Shown: piece after piece, positions 6,296-14,207 of the stretch | How positions within the stretch are numbered: the stretch's first letter is position 1 | How the letters are laid out: the number at the start of each line of letters is the position of its first letter | From: Bacteroidales bacterium | GTDB lineage: Bacteria > Bacteroidota > Bacteroidia > Bacteroidales > UBA932 | DNA length: 39,163 bases | Assembly: GCA_017447815.1 (NCBI GenBank) | Contig: JAFSMS010000106.1 | Location: 1 to 39,163 of the forward strand | Direction: 5' to 3' | Notes under the pieces: generated by a model | What the model saw: the letters and a program-made list of their open reading frames with translations, nothing else | Told to the model about the DNA's origin: nothing | Database searches by the model: none | Translations under genes and position numbers: made by a program

Positions 6296-7030
6296 TCAAA
6301 TAGTTTCCAGGACGGCGGAGAGGGTGTTCATTCCGCTGTTTGACAAGGGAATCTCCACCGTGCGGCTATCTTGTGACATAAGCGTGCAACTGTGTTGGCG
6401 CTGGTTGATGCTTCTGACTTTTTCGATATTGATGATTGTGCAGCGGTCAACCCTGACGAAGCGGCCTTTGCCCTGGAGTCTCCCCTCCAGCGACAGCAGG
6501 TTTTCAAGAACCAGGTGATTCCCTTCGAAAGAGATTAGGGTAGCGTAATTGCCTTCGGCCTTGAAACCAGCGATATCATCGACCATCAGGAAGAGTTTAC
6601 TGTTGACCGATTTAAACGACATTTTTTCCGTAGGCTCCGGCAGGTTGGCGATCCGGGCCCTGTCCACTGCTTTGGCGATGGCGTGCGCAAGTTCCGCTTT
6701 GCCGATGGGTTTCAGCAAATAATCCACGGCCGACAGTTTGATGGCGCTCATCAGGTACTCCCGGTCCGAATAGGCCGTTGTGAAAATCACGTAGGGAAGC
6801 GGAATGGTCTGACGCAACTCTTCCAGCAGACGGATGGAATCCCTGCCTCCCAGTTGGATATCCAGGAAAAGCAGATCCGGTCTGTGTCGGAGTATGCTCT
6901 CCAGGGCCGACTGGTAATTGTCACAGTCATCCACAACTTCCAGTTGCACGCTGTGATCCTCCAATTTTTGAAGGAGCGCCAGTAGCGGCAGGCGCTCGTC
7001 TTCCACAACAATCGTTTTCAGTCTTTTCAT
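6296..7030 (-). CDS. LytTR response regulator
   Basis: 244 residues. The N-terminal receiver domain starts MKRLKTIVVEDERL, with acidic pocket Glu10/Asp11, phosphoacceptor Asp57 in 'LLFLDIQLGG', Thr/Ser switch 'FTTAYSD' and Lys in 'YLLKPIGK'. A LytTR DNA-binding domain (about 140-244) holds 'FKAEGNYATLISFEGN' and 'GRFVRVDRCTIINIEKV'. The ATG at 7030 is chosen because it leaves 7 bp after the upstream sensor kinase stop; the longer upstream opening lies within the kinase gene. It is the partner of the propeller kinase and is expected to bind paired direct repeats in target promoters. Targets are not visible here, although the adjacent lipoprotein is the obvious candidate. Confidence 0.92.
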   Translation of the reverse strand: MKRLKTIVVEDERLPLLALLQKLEDHSVQLEVVDDCDNYQSALESILRHRPDLLFLDIQLGGRDSIRLLEELRQTIPLPYVIFTTAYSDREYLMSAIKLSAVDYLLKPIGKAELAHAIAKAVDRARIANLPEPTEKMSFKSVNSKLFLMVDDIAGFKAEGNYATLISFEGNHLVLENLLSLEGRLQGKGRFVRVDRCTIINIEKVRSINQRQHSCTLMSQDSRTVEIPLSNSGMNTLSAVLETI

Positions 7031-7037
7031 GGCAATC

Positions 7038-9635
7038 TCAATACATGTAGTCCAGCGGGACCCAGGTTTCGAAACAGGTACCGGCAGGATGGCCGTCGGC
7101 ATCGAACAGATCCTGTACCTCCTGCTCAATCTTATGGACATTGCTCTCGTTATACAGGTCAATCTGCTGCCGGAGTATTTTCAATCCCTGTCCGGTAGAA
7201 TAGCCCCCGGTGCGGGCTGCCTCGGTGCGTCCGATTCCATCATCCTCTACCTTCACCAGCACCCCCTCGACGCCGCATCGCCGCTGCACGGCAACGGCCA
7301 CCTCAATGGTGCCGACGCCTTTTTTGGAAGCGATGCCGTGTTTGACAGCATTCTGGCAATAGGTATGAAGGAGCATTGTGGGCAGCTGGGTCGTGGGGTC
7401 CACGAGCGGGTCTACATGAATCCTGAACTGCAGGCGGTCGCCGTAGCGCAGCTTCTCCAACTCAAGATAGCCCTTGATATATTCCACTTCGGCCGATACC
7501 GGCCGCGACGGAAGGTCAATGTCGGCGAGGGTGCGGCTCGTGAAATCCGAATAGAGTTTCAGGTAATGGGAGGCCTCGTCGGCCGATTTGTTCAGCACAT
7601 AATACTCGATGCCGGAAAGGACATTGGAGTGGAAATGCGGGATGGATTTCAGGCGAATAGCCTGGAGTTGAAGCTCCTTCAGCTTCTTTTCCCGTTCAAT
7701 TGCAGCCACCTTCCTGCCAGCCAGGCGTCGTGCCGTGCGGCGGGCCACCAGCCAGGCGCCAAGCGAGAGAGCCCCTGTAAACAGGAGTACGGCCCACCAC
7801 TGCTGCCACCAGGGGCGGGGGATGGGAATAACCGTTGATAACTGATTGTCGGTCAGAAGAGCCGCCGGACGGAAGGAAATCATTTCTTCAAGTCCTGCGA
7901 GCCAGAGTGTTCCGTCTTCGGCTTCTGCCATGGAGCCCATGAGCGGCTCGATGGTGGTGAACCCGCTCCGGCTGTCGAACCAGTGGATGTCGCCGGCAGA
8001 GCCATCCGCGTTCAGTCTGGCAACCAGCAGACCGTCGATGGCCGCTACGACTAAGTAGCCCTCCGTCGAAATGTGTACGGAGCGAATTTCGTGCCCGTGA
8101 AGGGCGGACGCCAGTTCTGTCATCGGGCGGATCTCTTCGCCGGAGATGACAAAGAGTTCGTCACCCAGGGCATAACAGACAATACCGTCGGCGCCGGAGT
8201 CCATCGCGGTAACGACCGGTGTAGTTGGCGTGCTGAGCACCTTCCTGACGGAAATGCTGCCCGAAGTCCCCGTCAGGCAGTAAAGCCCGGGATTGCCACT
8301 CACCCAGAGCCGTCCGTCCATTCCGGGGGCGGCGCACCAGGGGCGGACAATCTCCGTTGTGAGGGTATCCAGATAGCGGCGCTCCGGATCCCATGCCAGG
8401 ATGCTGCGGGAAGCACCTATGATGAGCTGTTTCCCGGCGGCGGCGACGAAGCTGTAGCGGTCTTCGGGAAGGCCCAGCCATTGCACCCGGCGTCCCTGTA
8501 CGCAGGCAACGTCCCTGCCTCCGGCCAGATAGGTCTTATCGCCGATGACGGCAGCCCAGGGTTCATAGTAATCGGCTTCGCTTTCAGCGGCAAGTTCCCC
8601 GTCCACCAGCACCTTGCCGTTCAGCGTTCCCATCACCAGATGCCCGTCCGAGACGGCCGCTGCCCGGACGATATCGTTCCGGTCCAGGAGGCGAGTCCTG
8701 GTGAAACCACAGTGGTAGAAGCAGTAGAGGCCCTGATAGGTGGCCGCCCAGAGGCGGTCCCAGCGGTCGATGAATAACTCCCGGATGAGGTTGAAGCCCG
8801 ATGCAAGCTGCCAAAGTGCTACCCCGTCGAATCGCCAGATAGTATGGGCGTCGGCAATGAAAAGGTCTCCTTTGTGGTCCCGGCGGACGGATAGACCTTG
8901 GTCGGGCGCATCGAAATGGTGTTCTGCGACAAGGGTAAGACTTTCAGGACCAACTCGGTAGATGCCGTCGCCGGAAAGGGCCACGAGGTCCTCTCCGGTG
9001 CGGATGAGCGAGAAGACGTCGGGCTTGCCGGAGACTTTTTCTGTTTTCCCGTCGCGGGTACGGATAAGGCCCTGTGGAGTGGGAATATAAATTCCGGACG
9101 TGTCGATGTACAGCTTCCGGTCCGGCGTCATGTCGTCCAGAAGAGGGGACTCCAGCACGGTTTCCATTCCTCCGGCGGTCAGGCGGCTGAGCCGGCGTCC
9201 GCGTTCCTGCCGGTCTTCAAGAAGGATGTGGTCGGAAGGCAAGTCCGCGGCATTCAGGTTATTGAGTAGTCTCTGCCCTGAAAGGTCTATCTGCGACTGC
9301 TTCAAGCGGTCTCCCCGGACGCTCCACTGCCGCACGAAACCCATGGCGCGCACCTCGTCGCCTACCTGGGAAAAGCGGACGATGTTTTCCCGCCGTCCGC
9401 CCAGGAAGGGTGTAAGGTTCCGGCCGTCGTAGCGAACGAAGCCCGAGAGGGTGCCGACATAGATGTACCCCTCCGTATCCTGCCAGACGGTCTCCGTCTG
9501 CATCTGCGGAAGGCCGTCGATGGTAGTAAAACGCCTGAAACTGAGACTGCTTTCCCACATCGGCACTGCTCCTGCCCCCTGCAGGAACGTCAGGAGGCAG
9601 AGCAGCGGGAGAAGGTATCGGTTGACTTTGCGCAT
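7038..9635 (-). CDS. Sensor histidine kinase with extracytoplasmic beta-propeller (LytS-type kinase core)
   Basis: 865 residues from MRKVNRYLLPLLCLLTFLQ. A signal sequence is followed by a long two-component-regulator propeller region (for example 'FTTIDGLPQMQTETVWQDTE', 'FIDRWDRLWAATYQGLYCF', 'AEDGTLWLAGLEEM'). One membrane helix lies at about 612-632 and a His_kinase core at about 660. The H-box reads 'IPHFHSNVLSGI' instead of the common NPHFLFNxL, but keeps Pro-His-Phe. The ATPase has 'LLHTYCQNAVKHG' (N-box), 'VEDDGIGR' and 'STGQGLKIL'. A GTG at 9668 overlapping the previous stop is possible, but the ATG at 9635 gives a clean signal peptide and lies 6 nt after a TATCTTCG box. It probably senses a carbohydrate or envelope signal and phosphorylates the downstream LytTR regulator. 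Confidence 0.9.
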   Translation of the reverse strand: MRKVNRYLLPLLCLLTFLQGAGAVPMWESSLSFRRFTTIDGLPQMQTETVWQDTEGYIYVGTLSGFVRYDGRNLTPFLGGRRENIVRFSQVGDEVRAMGFVRQWSVRGDRLKQSQIDLSGQRLLNNLNAADLPSDHILLEDRQERGRRLSRLTAGGMETVLESPLLDDMTPDRKLYIDTSGIYIPTPQGLIRTRDGKTEKVSGKPDVFSLIRTGEDLVALSGDGIYRVGPESLTLVAEHHFDAPDQGLSVRRDHKGDLFIADAHTIWRFDGVALWQLASGFNLIRELFIDRWDRLWAATYQGLYCFYHCGFTRTRLLDRNDIVRAAAVSDGHLVMGTLNGKVLVDGELAAESEADYYEPWAAVIGDKTYLAGGRDVACVQGRRVQWLGLPEDRYSFVAAAGKQLIIGASRSILAWDPERRYLDTLTTEIVRPWCAAPGMDGRLWVSGNPGLYCLTGTSGSISVRKVLSTPTTPVVTAMDSGADGIVCYALGDELFVISGEEIRPMTELASALHGHEIRSVHISTEGYLVVAAIDGLLVARLNADGSAGDIHWFDSRSGFTTIEPLMGSMAEAEDGTLWLAGLEEMISFRPAALLTDNQLSTVIPIPRPWWQQWWAVLLFTGALSLGAWLVARRTARRLAGRKVAAIEREKKLKELQLQAIRLKSIPHFHSNVLSGIEYYVLNKSADEASHYLKLYSDFTSRTLADIDLPSRPVSAEVEYIKGYLELEKLRYGDRLQFRIHVDPLVDPTTQLPTMLLHTYCQNAVKHGIASKKGVGTIEVAVAVQRRCGVEGVLVKVEDDGIGRTEAARTGGYSTGQGLKILRQQIDLYNESNVHKIEQEVQDLFDADGHPAGTCFETWVPLDYMY

Positions 9636-9664
9636 CAATAGCGAAGATACGCAATTATTTCCAA

Positions 9665-11065
9665 TCACTGTATATAAACCGGACGTACAGACAGTCCGTA
9701 AGCACGTTCCATCCGGGATGTCGAAGGGGAAGAATAAATGCTGTTCGAAAACTTGAACGTATTCGCAAAGGAGGATGACGTCCAGGATGTCTGGTCAATC
9801 TGGCCGGACCAGTAATAACCATAACCGCCATCCTGGCGTGTATCGTCTTTGTAATATCCGCCTACCGGAAGGAAAATGAACCGGCCGGTGTATCCGTCAA
9901 TTTTGCTGAGGAAGGTATATCCCCATCTTCCATATGCACCGGATAAAATCGCCTCTGTGTTGGCGCTGTTAAGAAGGTCGTTGAAATCATTGAGGCTTGG
10001 CGTCCGCCATTTTTCGCCCAGGGCAGAGGTCGCAGCGTCGTCTTCCGGCAGCAGGGATGCCAGCCCGTCTACAACGCCTTGATCGGGGCGGTCCGGGTCA
10101 TATTTCGTAATCCATGAGTAGGAGCCATATGCATAGTTGTCCCAGGAGTATGAGGTCTTGGTTGACGTCTCTGCCCAGGCATAGTAGTTTCCAGCCTCGC
10201 CGGGGCTGCTTGCTCCGAGATTTTTCGTTCCCCAGCAGACGGATTTGCCGTCCCGGACTATTCCAAGGTCAACATAATCGGGCATCGACCGCAGGCTTAC
10301 GTTTACGCCGTAATTCTTGCCGTTTTCCACTTGCGCGCGCTTGGCAGCTATATAATAGAAGCCGTTCGCATCCTTGGCTAGAAACAGGAAAATGGATTTT
10401 TGCGCTTCCAGGGTGGACATGGCCACATAAACGTTCTGGGTCGCCTCTTCGGGATTCACTTCGATAAAACTGTAATTGGAGCTGTACCCCGGTCGCACAT
10501 ATGTCTTTAAGTTGGAACAAATGACGGACACGTAATTGATGACCCTGTCAAAAGTGAATTTGACAATGCTTATCTTGCTTTCGAAGTTGACTGTATTCTC
10601 TTCGAAAACGACTTCCGTTCCGTTCACGTTCTTTACGGTGACGGTCGCTTCGGCCATATCGTGGTTCTTGGCCAAATCTGCCAGAGTGCCTTTCTGCGAG
10701 CGCAGGTTCAAGAGATTCTCACCCTTCTGGAGGTACCGCAAAGTATAGGTTTTACCTGCGGTCATAGTTTTGGTAACCGTGCCGGAAAGCGTGGTGACCG
10801 TACCGCTGCTTTCTGCTGTCATCTGTCCGAAGGTGTTGCTGCTGTTGCAGATATAGACAACGTCGCCGGCCTCCCATGCTGCGCTTATCGTATTGCCGCT
10901 CTCGCTCAAAGCCTTCGTCCCGTTACTTGTGGAGGCTTGGATGCTAACTTTCCATTCCCGTGGCGATTCTTTCGGTTCGGAACTTGTTTCGGGCTCTATC
11001 TTGCCGCACCCTGTCAATATCACAGCAAATGCAAGGGTCTGGATTAAGGTATAGTACTTTTTCAT
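9665..11065 (-). CDS. Fimbrillin-like / major-paralogous-domain lipoprotein
   Basis: 466 residues. The signal peptide ends in a lipobox, 'FAVILTGCGK', so it is an outer-membrane lipoprotein candidate. The first half (about 45-260) has the fimbrillin-like pattern: 'AAWEAGDVVYICNSS', then a beta-rich region with 'VNFESKISIVKFTF' and 'ATQNVYVAMSTLE'. The second half is the Fibrobacter-type major paralogous domain: 'YVDLGIVRDGKSVCWGTKNL', 'WAETSTKTSYSWDNY', 'WRTPSLNDFNDLL', 'GYYWSGQID' and the terminal 'AYGLSVRPVYIQ'. The domain usually sits in secreted surface proteins of unknown ligand. Its ATG overlaps the stop of the 49-aa gene (ATGA). It lies upstream of the kinase/regulator pair in the same operon, so it may feed into that sensor. 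Confidence 0.85.
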   Translation of the reverse strand: MKKYYTLIQTLAFAVILTGCGKIEPETSSEPKESPREWKVSIQASTSNGTKALSESGNTISAAWEAGDVVYICNSSNTFGQMTAESSGTVTTLSGTVTKTMTAGKTYTLRYLQKGENLLNLRSQKGTLADLAKNHDMAEATVTVKNVNGTEVVFEENTVNFESKISIVKFTFDRVINYVSVICSNLKTYVRPGYSSNYSFIEVNPEEATQNVYVAMSTLEAQKSIFLFLAKDANGFYYIAAKRAQVENGKNYGVNVSLRSMPDYVDLGIVRDGKSVCWGTKNLGASSPGEAGNYYAWAETSTKTSYSWDNYAYGSYSWITKYDPDRPDQGVVDGLASLLPEDDAATSALGEKWRTPSLNDFNDLLNSANTEAILSGAYGRWGYTFLSKIDGYTGRFIFLPVGGYYKDDTRQDGGYGYYWSGQIDQTSWTSSSFANTFKFSNSIYSSPSTSRMERAYGLSVRPVYIQ

Positions 11066-11211
11066 ATCAAGTCCTCCCACTCGTTACCATCGAAAATATA
11101 ATTATGAATTGTCCCTTCCGGCATGGAAGCATCCAGGACAGGATTCTCCATCTGAACAATATGAACAGTTACAGAGGGAGAAACATAAATGTTTTTTTCT
11201 TTCCTTTCCAT
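11062..11211 (-). CDS. 49-aa small protein coupled to the lipoprotein gene
   Basis: Starts MERKEKNIYVSPSVTVHIVQ and ends IFDGNEWEDLI. It follows the pattern I associate with small Bacteroidales proteins found next to fimbrillin-like/paralogous-domain lipoproteins: a short basic start, Tyr-x-x-Pro-x-x-x-Val-x-x-Val, a Glu/Met segment, then a small-residue stretch (LDAS) and an acidic, aromatic tail. Stop and next start overlap as ATGA, so translation is coupled. A longer opening reaches 11340, but the ATG at 11211 fits the family pattern. A second member, with the same coupling, is at 18106-18228. Function unknown. Confidence 0.65.
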   Translation of the reverse strand: MERKEKNIYVSPSVTVHIVQMENPVLDASMPEGTIHNYIFDGNEWEDLI

Positions 11212-11370
11212 AAAAAGCGGCATTTTTTTAGCGAAATTTATGGAATATCTCCCATAAACGAATACTTTGAAGGGACTCATTTGACGAAACAGGGGTTCCC
11301 GATGACGAAAGTGCCCATCTGAATGACAAAAATCCAGCATGATTGATCGGGAAATACCTTCTGCCCCGTA

Positions 11371-11410
11371 AAAAGAAAGGTCCCAAGGCGTCCAAATAGC
11401 CTTGGGACCT
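11371..11410 (-). terminator. Perfect intrinsic terminator after micropeptide copy 2
   Basis: AGGTCCCAAGGC (11378-11389) pairs perfectly with GCCTTGGGACCT (11399-11410) around a 9-nt loop. On the minus strand it is followed by TTCTTTTT. It lies 22 nt after the 12-codon micropeptide, so copy 2 is a complete transcription unit of about 110-120 nt. Confidence 0.92.
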
Positions 11411-11505
11411 GTTTAACAGACATCAATGGTAACTATTCTTTAAGACCTTTCTTGATGTCTCTTAAATTCATATCGTTCTGAATTAATACGGGTACAAAGA
11501 TAGTG
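11411..11505 (-). repeat. Promoter-start element, copy 2
   Basis: The segment around GATGTCTCTTAAATTCATAT matches copies 1, 3 and 4. The leader palindrome is altered to GAATTAATAC and the -7 box reads TATCTTTGTACC. The 15 nt after the peptide stop (ATTGATGTCTGTTA) match those after copy 5 (ATTGATGTCCGTTA). Confidence 0.88.
11433..11471 (-). CDS. 12-aa micropeptide MNLRDIKKGLKE (element copy 2)
   Basis: A 13-codon frame (M N L R D I K K G L K E stop) behind a TATCTTTG box (11495-11502) with a 23-nt leader. It shares promoter, leader and first eight codons with the 95-aa gene, then diverges into Gly-Leu-Lys-Glu and a stop. Hydrophobic residues at 3, 6 and 10 would line one face of a short helix. 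A strong terminator follows 22 nt later. Translation is inferred from conservation of the peptide among four copies, not proven; the transcript could instead act as a small RNA. It lies just after the GH43 gene stop (11531). Confidence 0.6.
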   Translation of the reverse strand: MNLRDIKKGLKE

Positions 11506-11530
11506 TTTTTTCGGAAAAGAATCCAATTCT

Positions 11531-13345
11531 TTATGGAATGAACTGCCAGGTGTCCAGTTCCATGTTGCCGGAGATGACAATATAAAGAGTATGGGTCCCG
11601 TCTTCCAGGGTACAGGATACTTCCTGGTCGGTCCAGTCATCTCCTGTCCCTGAAAAGGAGGCAAAGTCAGAAGCATCCTGTTTGTCCAGACGGAAAGCGA
11701 TTCTTCCTTTCCCTTTAAGGCGGCAGGAAAGGGTCTGTTCACCGGAAGTGAACGACACGTCGCGAACTTCAATAATACCGGTCTTAGGCTTGTTGGCGGT
11801 GATGCAGGGAGTGCCCCTGGCTGCGGTCATATGACCAGGCTTATCAGTGGCTTTGAATATGATGCCCAGTGTGGCCGCAGACGTCGCGGCAGACTGCTTA
11901 GCATAGGGATCCAATTTTTTGATGGCACTTATGCCCTTCTTGGTGGGAATGCACTCATGGATAACCATATTCTGCTCGTCCACCTCAATCTCATCGACAT
12001 AGATACTGCGGAAGCCGCCGTCGGAACCCAGGCAGGACTGCATCAGGTTGGTCTGGTAGAACAGGTACCACTTCCCTTTGTATTTGTGCAGGTGAGTGTG
12101 GTTGTTTGTGTAGCCCATATTGTTCTCGCCAGGATTCTTGAAATAGTTGGCGCCGTAGGTCCAGGAATCCGTAACCAGCGGGGTTTTGCTGGTAAAGTAA
12201 TTCATACTGCACATAGTGGGCTTTGTACCGCCCCAGGTCCACGGGGAGTGATCGCTCCAATCATTGTTGTACGTGTAGACATATGTTCCGTTGATGAAAT
12301 TGAGCTCATTGGCCTCGAAATGATAGAAAGAGGGTAATTTAACGGGTTTCCCTTCAATGGAAGTAAGATCGGGATTCAACTTGGCAATCCAGCCCTGTCC
12401 GCTGCCGAATGCCACCCAGGCATCGCCGTTGTCATCCACCACGGCTCCAGGGTCGAAGATGGCGCCACTGCCCTTAACTGTCTCATTGTTTCCGTCAATC
12501 AGGCTGGTATTCAGCGGAGATGTCCAAGGCCCCAAAGGCGACTTGGATTGAAGGACCCCCGTGCCCCAGCCACTGTTGGAGAAGTAAAGGGAGAAAAGCG
12601 TACCGCCGTCAGATTGGGGAACACTGATGACGCTGGGAGCCCAGGACGCAATGATCCATGGGGCAATCTCCCCAACAGGAATCAATCCGTGGTATGTCCA
12701 GTTTACCATATCATCAGTTGACATTATCACCAGGGACTTGATTCTCTCATAGGTGTTGCTTTGAGCCTCCTCATATTGCTGGTGATCGTTGGTGCCGTAG
12801 ACATAGAGGCGTCCGTCGTATTCTATAGCCGTAGGGTCGGCGCAGAACTGAAAGTCCAACAATGGGTTCGCCATGCCTGTCCCCAGCTTCAGTGACGTCA
12901 CTACGGTGGTTTTAGATGGATCATCTGGTTCTTCAGGATCATCTGGTTCTTCAGGCATTTCCGGTTCAGCGCCATCCTGATTGATGGTGAACAGAAGATC
13001 AGAGGCGTTCCCACATTTAATAATGAGCGTCGCAGTACGGGAATCTGCAGAATTGTTCCGGGCCACAGTGACGGAGAGGGTATATGTGCCAGCTTCCTGA
13101 CCTGCGTATGGTTCCACGGAAAGCCATCCCGGGGAACCTGAATATGAAACATAGCTTCTCCAGGCCTCCGAAGAAGTAAAGGAAATGTTTTCAATCCGGT
13201 TTTCGTCCGCGCCCAGGGAATAGGAAGTAGACCCGCCGGTTTGTGTGAGAGTGGATACCTTATCTCCAACAGTCTCCTTTCCTCCGGAACAACCGGACAG
13301 CAAAGAAACGATCAAGGCGGCGAAATACAATATCAGTCGCTGCAT
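11531..13345 (-). CDS. GH43-family glycosidase lipoprotein with BACON and carbohydrate-binding-like domains
   Basis: 604 residues. A lipobox (VSLLSGCSG) is followed by a BACON-type domain (about 30-130: 'ISFTSSEAWRSYVSYSG', 'SADSRTATLIIKCGN') and a Pro/Asp/Glu linker ('PEEPDDPEEPDDP'). A five-bladed GH43 domain starts at about 155. Its general base is probably the Asp of 'FCADPTAIEYDGRLYVYG' (about 168), the modulating Asp lies in 'IFDPGAVVDDNGDAWVAFG' and the acid Glu in 'YHFEANELNF' (about 342). The C-terminal ~120 residues look like a CBM6-type beta-sandwich ('IEVRDVSFTSGEQTLSC', 'YIVISGNMELDTW'). It probably removes arabinose or xylose from plant hemicellulose at the cell surface. Micropeptide copy 3 lies 54 bp upstream on the same strand and may supply its promoter. 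Confidence 0.88.
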   Translation of the reverse strand: MQRLILYFAALIVSLLSGCSGGKETVGDKVSTLTQTGGSTSYSLGADENRIENISFTSSEAWRSYVSYSGSPGWLSVEPYAGQEAGTYTLSVTVARNNSADSRTATLIIKCGNASDLLFTINQDGAEPEMPEEPDDPEEPDDPSKTTVVTSLKLGTGMANPLLDFQFCADPTAIEYDGRLYVYGTNDHQQYEEAQSNTYERIKSLVIMSTDDMVNWTYHGLIPVGEIAPWIIASWAPSVISVPQSDGGTLFSLYFSNSGWGTGVLQSKSPLGPWTSPLNTSLIDGNNETVKGSGAIFDPGAVVDDNGDAWVAFGSGQGWIAKLNPDLTSIEGKPVKLPSFYHFEANELNFINGTYVYTYNNDWSDHSPWTWGGTKPTMCSMNYFTSKTPLVTDSWTYGANYFKNPGENNMGYTNNHTHLHKYKGKWYLFYQTNLMQSCLGSDGGFRSIYVDEIEVDEQNMVIHECIPTKKGISAIKKLDPYAKQSAATSAATLGIIFKATDKPGHMTAARGTPCITANKPKTGIIEVRDVSFTSGEQTLSCRLKGKGRIAFRLDKQDASDFASFSGTGDDWTDQEVSCTLEDGTHTLYIVISGNMELDTWQFIP

Positions 13346-13399
13346 ATGTCTGTGATCAACTTGCTCCTAAGATAGGCGAATCGCCTTAGAATAAGACTG

Positions 13400-13441
13400 C
13401 CTACAAATCTTCAAGACCTTTTTTAATGTCTCTTAAATTCA
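13400..13441 (-). CDS. 13-aa micropeptide MNLRDIKKGLEDL (element copy 3)
   Basis: A 14-codon frame behind TATCTTTG (13464-13471) with a 22-nt leader; promoter and start are identical to the 95-aa gene over 65 bp. It ends Gly-Leu-Glu-Asp-Leu. A small hairpin (AGGC-GATTC-GCCT, about 13372-13387) lies between its stop and the GH43 start codon 54 bp downstream. Unlike copies 2 and 4 there is no T-run, so transcription could run into GH43 and the peptide could be a leader peptide. It diverges from the plus-strand ATPase gene at 13557. Confidence 0.6.
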
Positions 13442-13489
13442 TATCGTTCTGAATTAATTCGGTGCAAAGATAGCAATTTTATTTGAATG
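13400..13489 (-). repeat. Promoter-start element, copy 3
   Basis: Positions 13425-13489 are identical to 6021-6085 over 65 bp, in the same orientation and 7,404 bp apart. The identity includes the AT-rich tract upstream of the -7 box. Confidence 0.93.
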
Positions 13490-13523
13490 TCCCGGCAAGT
13501 TTTGAATTCTCCCATCGTGTTGT

Positions 13524-13531
13524 TATCTTTG
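13524..13531 (+). promoter_or_regulatory. Promoter -7 box for the GHKL ATPase / STAS-like operon
   Basis: TATCTTTG on the plus strand, 25 nt before the ATPase start codon at 13557. It is back-to-back with element copy 3. Confidence 0.7.
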
Positions 13532-13556
13532 CGTGAGAGTAGTTGGTTGAACTGTT

Positions 13557-14207
13557 ATGAACGTAGACACATTGTTACATCAGTACTTTCCGGTAGCGGA
13601 CAGCGTCTGCATAGAGATGTTCGATGAAAAGAACATCCAGCAGGTGTATCGTAGACTGGTTGAAGTGCTCATTCATCAGCCGGAAGTGGAAACATCCCTG
13701 CTTCAGGCAATGAGTTATTGTTTCTACGAAGTAATGGATAACGTACTTATTCACTCCGGCAAAACTGTAGGCATTGTCATTACCAATTACTCTGAAGATC
13801 AGCATTTGATTCAGATTCTTGTTGCCGATGATGGAATGGGCATTCAGGCGTCACTGGCGCAGAACAGCGAGTATTCTTCTATCACGGAACCGCAGGCACT
13901 TGAGTATTGCATCAAGGACAGGGTGTCTGACGGTAAGGGTATGGGCTTCGGCCTATATTCCACATCAAGATTGATCAATACGGCAGGCCACAAACTGATT
14001 ATTCGCTCAGGCAATCACACTCTTTCGGCTAATGGCGATATGCAAATTGCAGAATCTGAGCCGTGGACGGGCACTATCGTTTATTTTGAACTTCGTTCCA
14101 ATATGGATATTGATCCTTCTTCCGTGGTTGATCATAGAACAGACCCTGCTGAAGAATTCAACGAATTGTTTTTGGAAGATGATCCCGGATTAGACAAACT
14201 ATGGTAG
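13557..14207 (+). CDS. GHKL (HATPase_c) ATP-binding protein
   Basis: 216 residues. It carries a stand-alone GHKL ATPase: 'SYCFYEVMDNVLIHSG' (N-box with Asn and His-Ser), 'ILVADDGMGIQ' (G1, Asp-x-Gly-x-Gly) and 'DGKGMGFGLYSTSRLI' (G2). About 60 N-terminal residues ('VDTLLHQYFPVADSVCIEMF') precede it. No His-phosphorylation domain is present, so it is more like an anti-sigma/serine-kinase type or regulatory ATPase than a sensor kinase. The acidic tail 'EEFNELFLEDDPGLDKLW' overlaps the next gene start by 7 bp. With the STAS-like partner it forms a two-gene unit reminiscent of SpoIIAB/SpoIIAA-like switches. The actual target is unknown. Confidence 0.85.
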   Translation: MNVDTLLHQYFPVADSVCIEMFDEKNIQQVYRRLVEVLIHQPEVETSLLQAMSYCFYEVMDNVLIHSGKTVGIVITNYSEDQHLIQILVADDGMGIQASLAQNSEYSSITEPQALEYCIKDRVSDGKGMGFGLYSTSRLINTAGHKLIIRSGNHTLSANGDMQIAESEPWTGTIVYFELRSNMDIDPSSVVDHRTDPAEEFNELFLEDDPGLDKLW

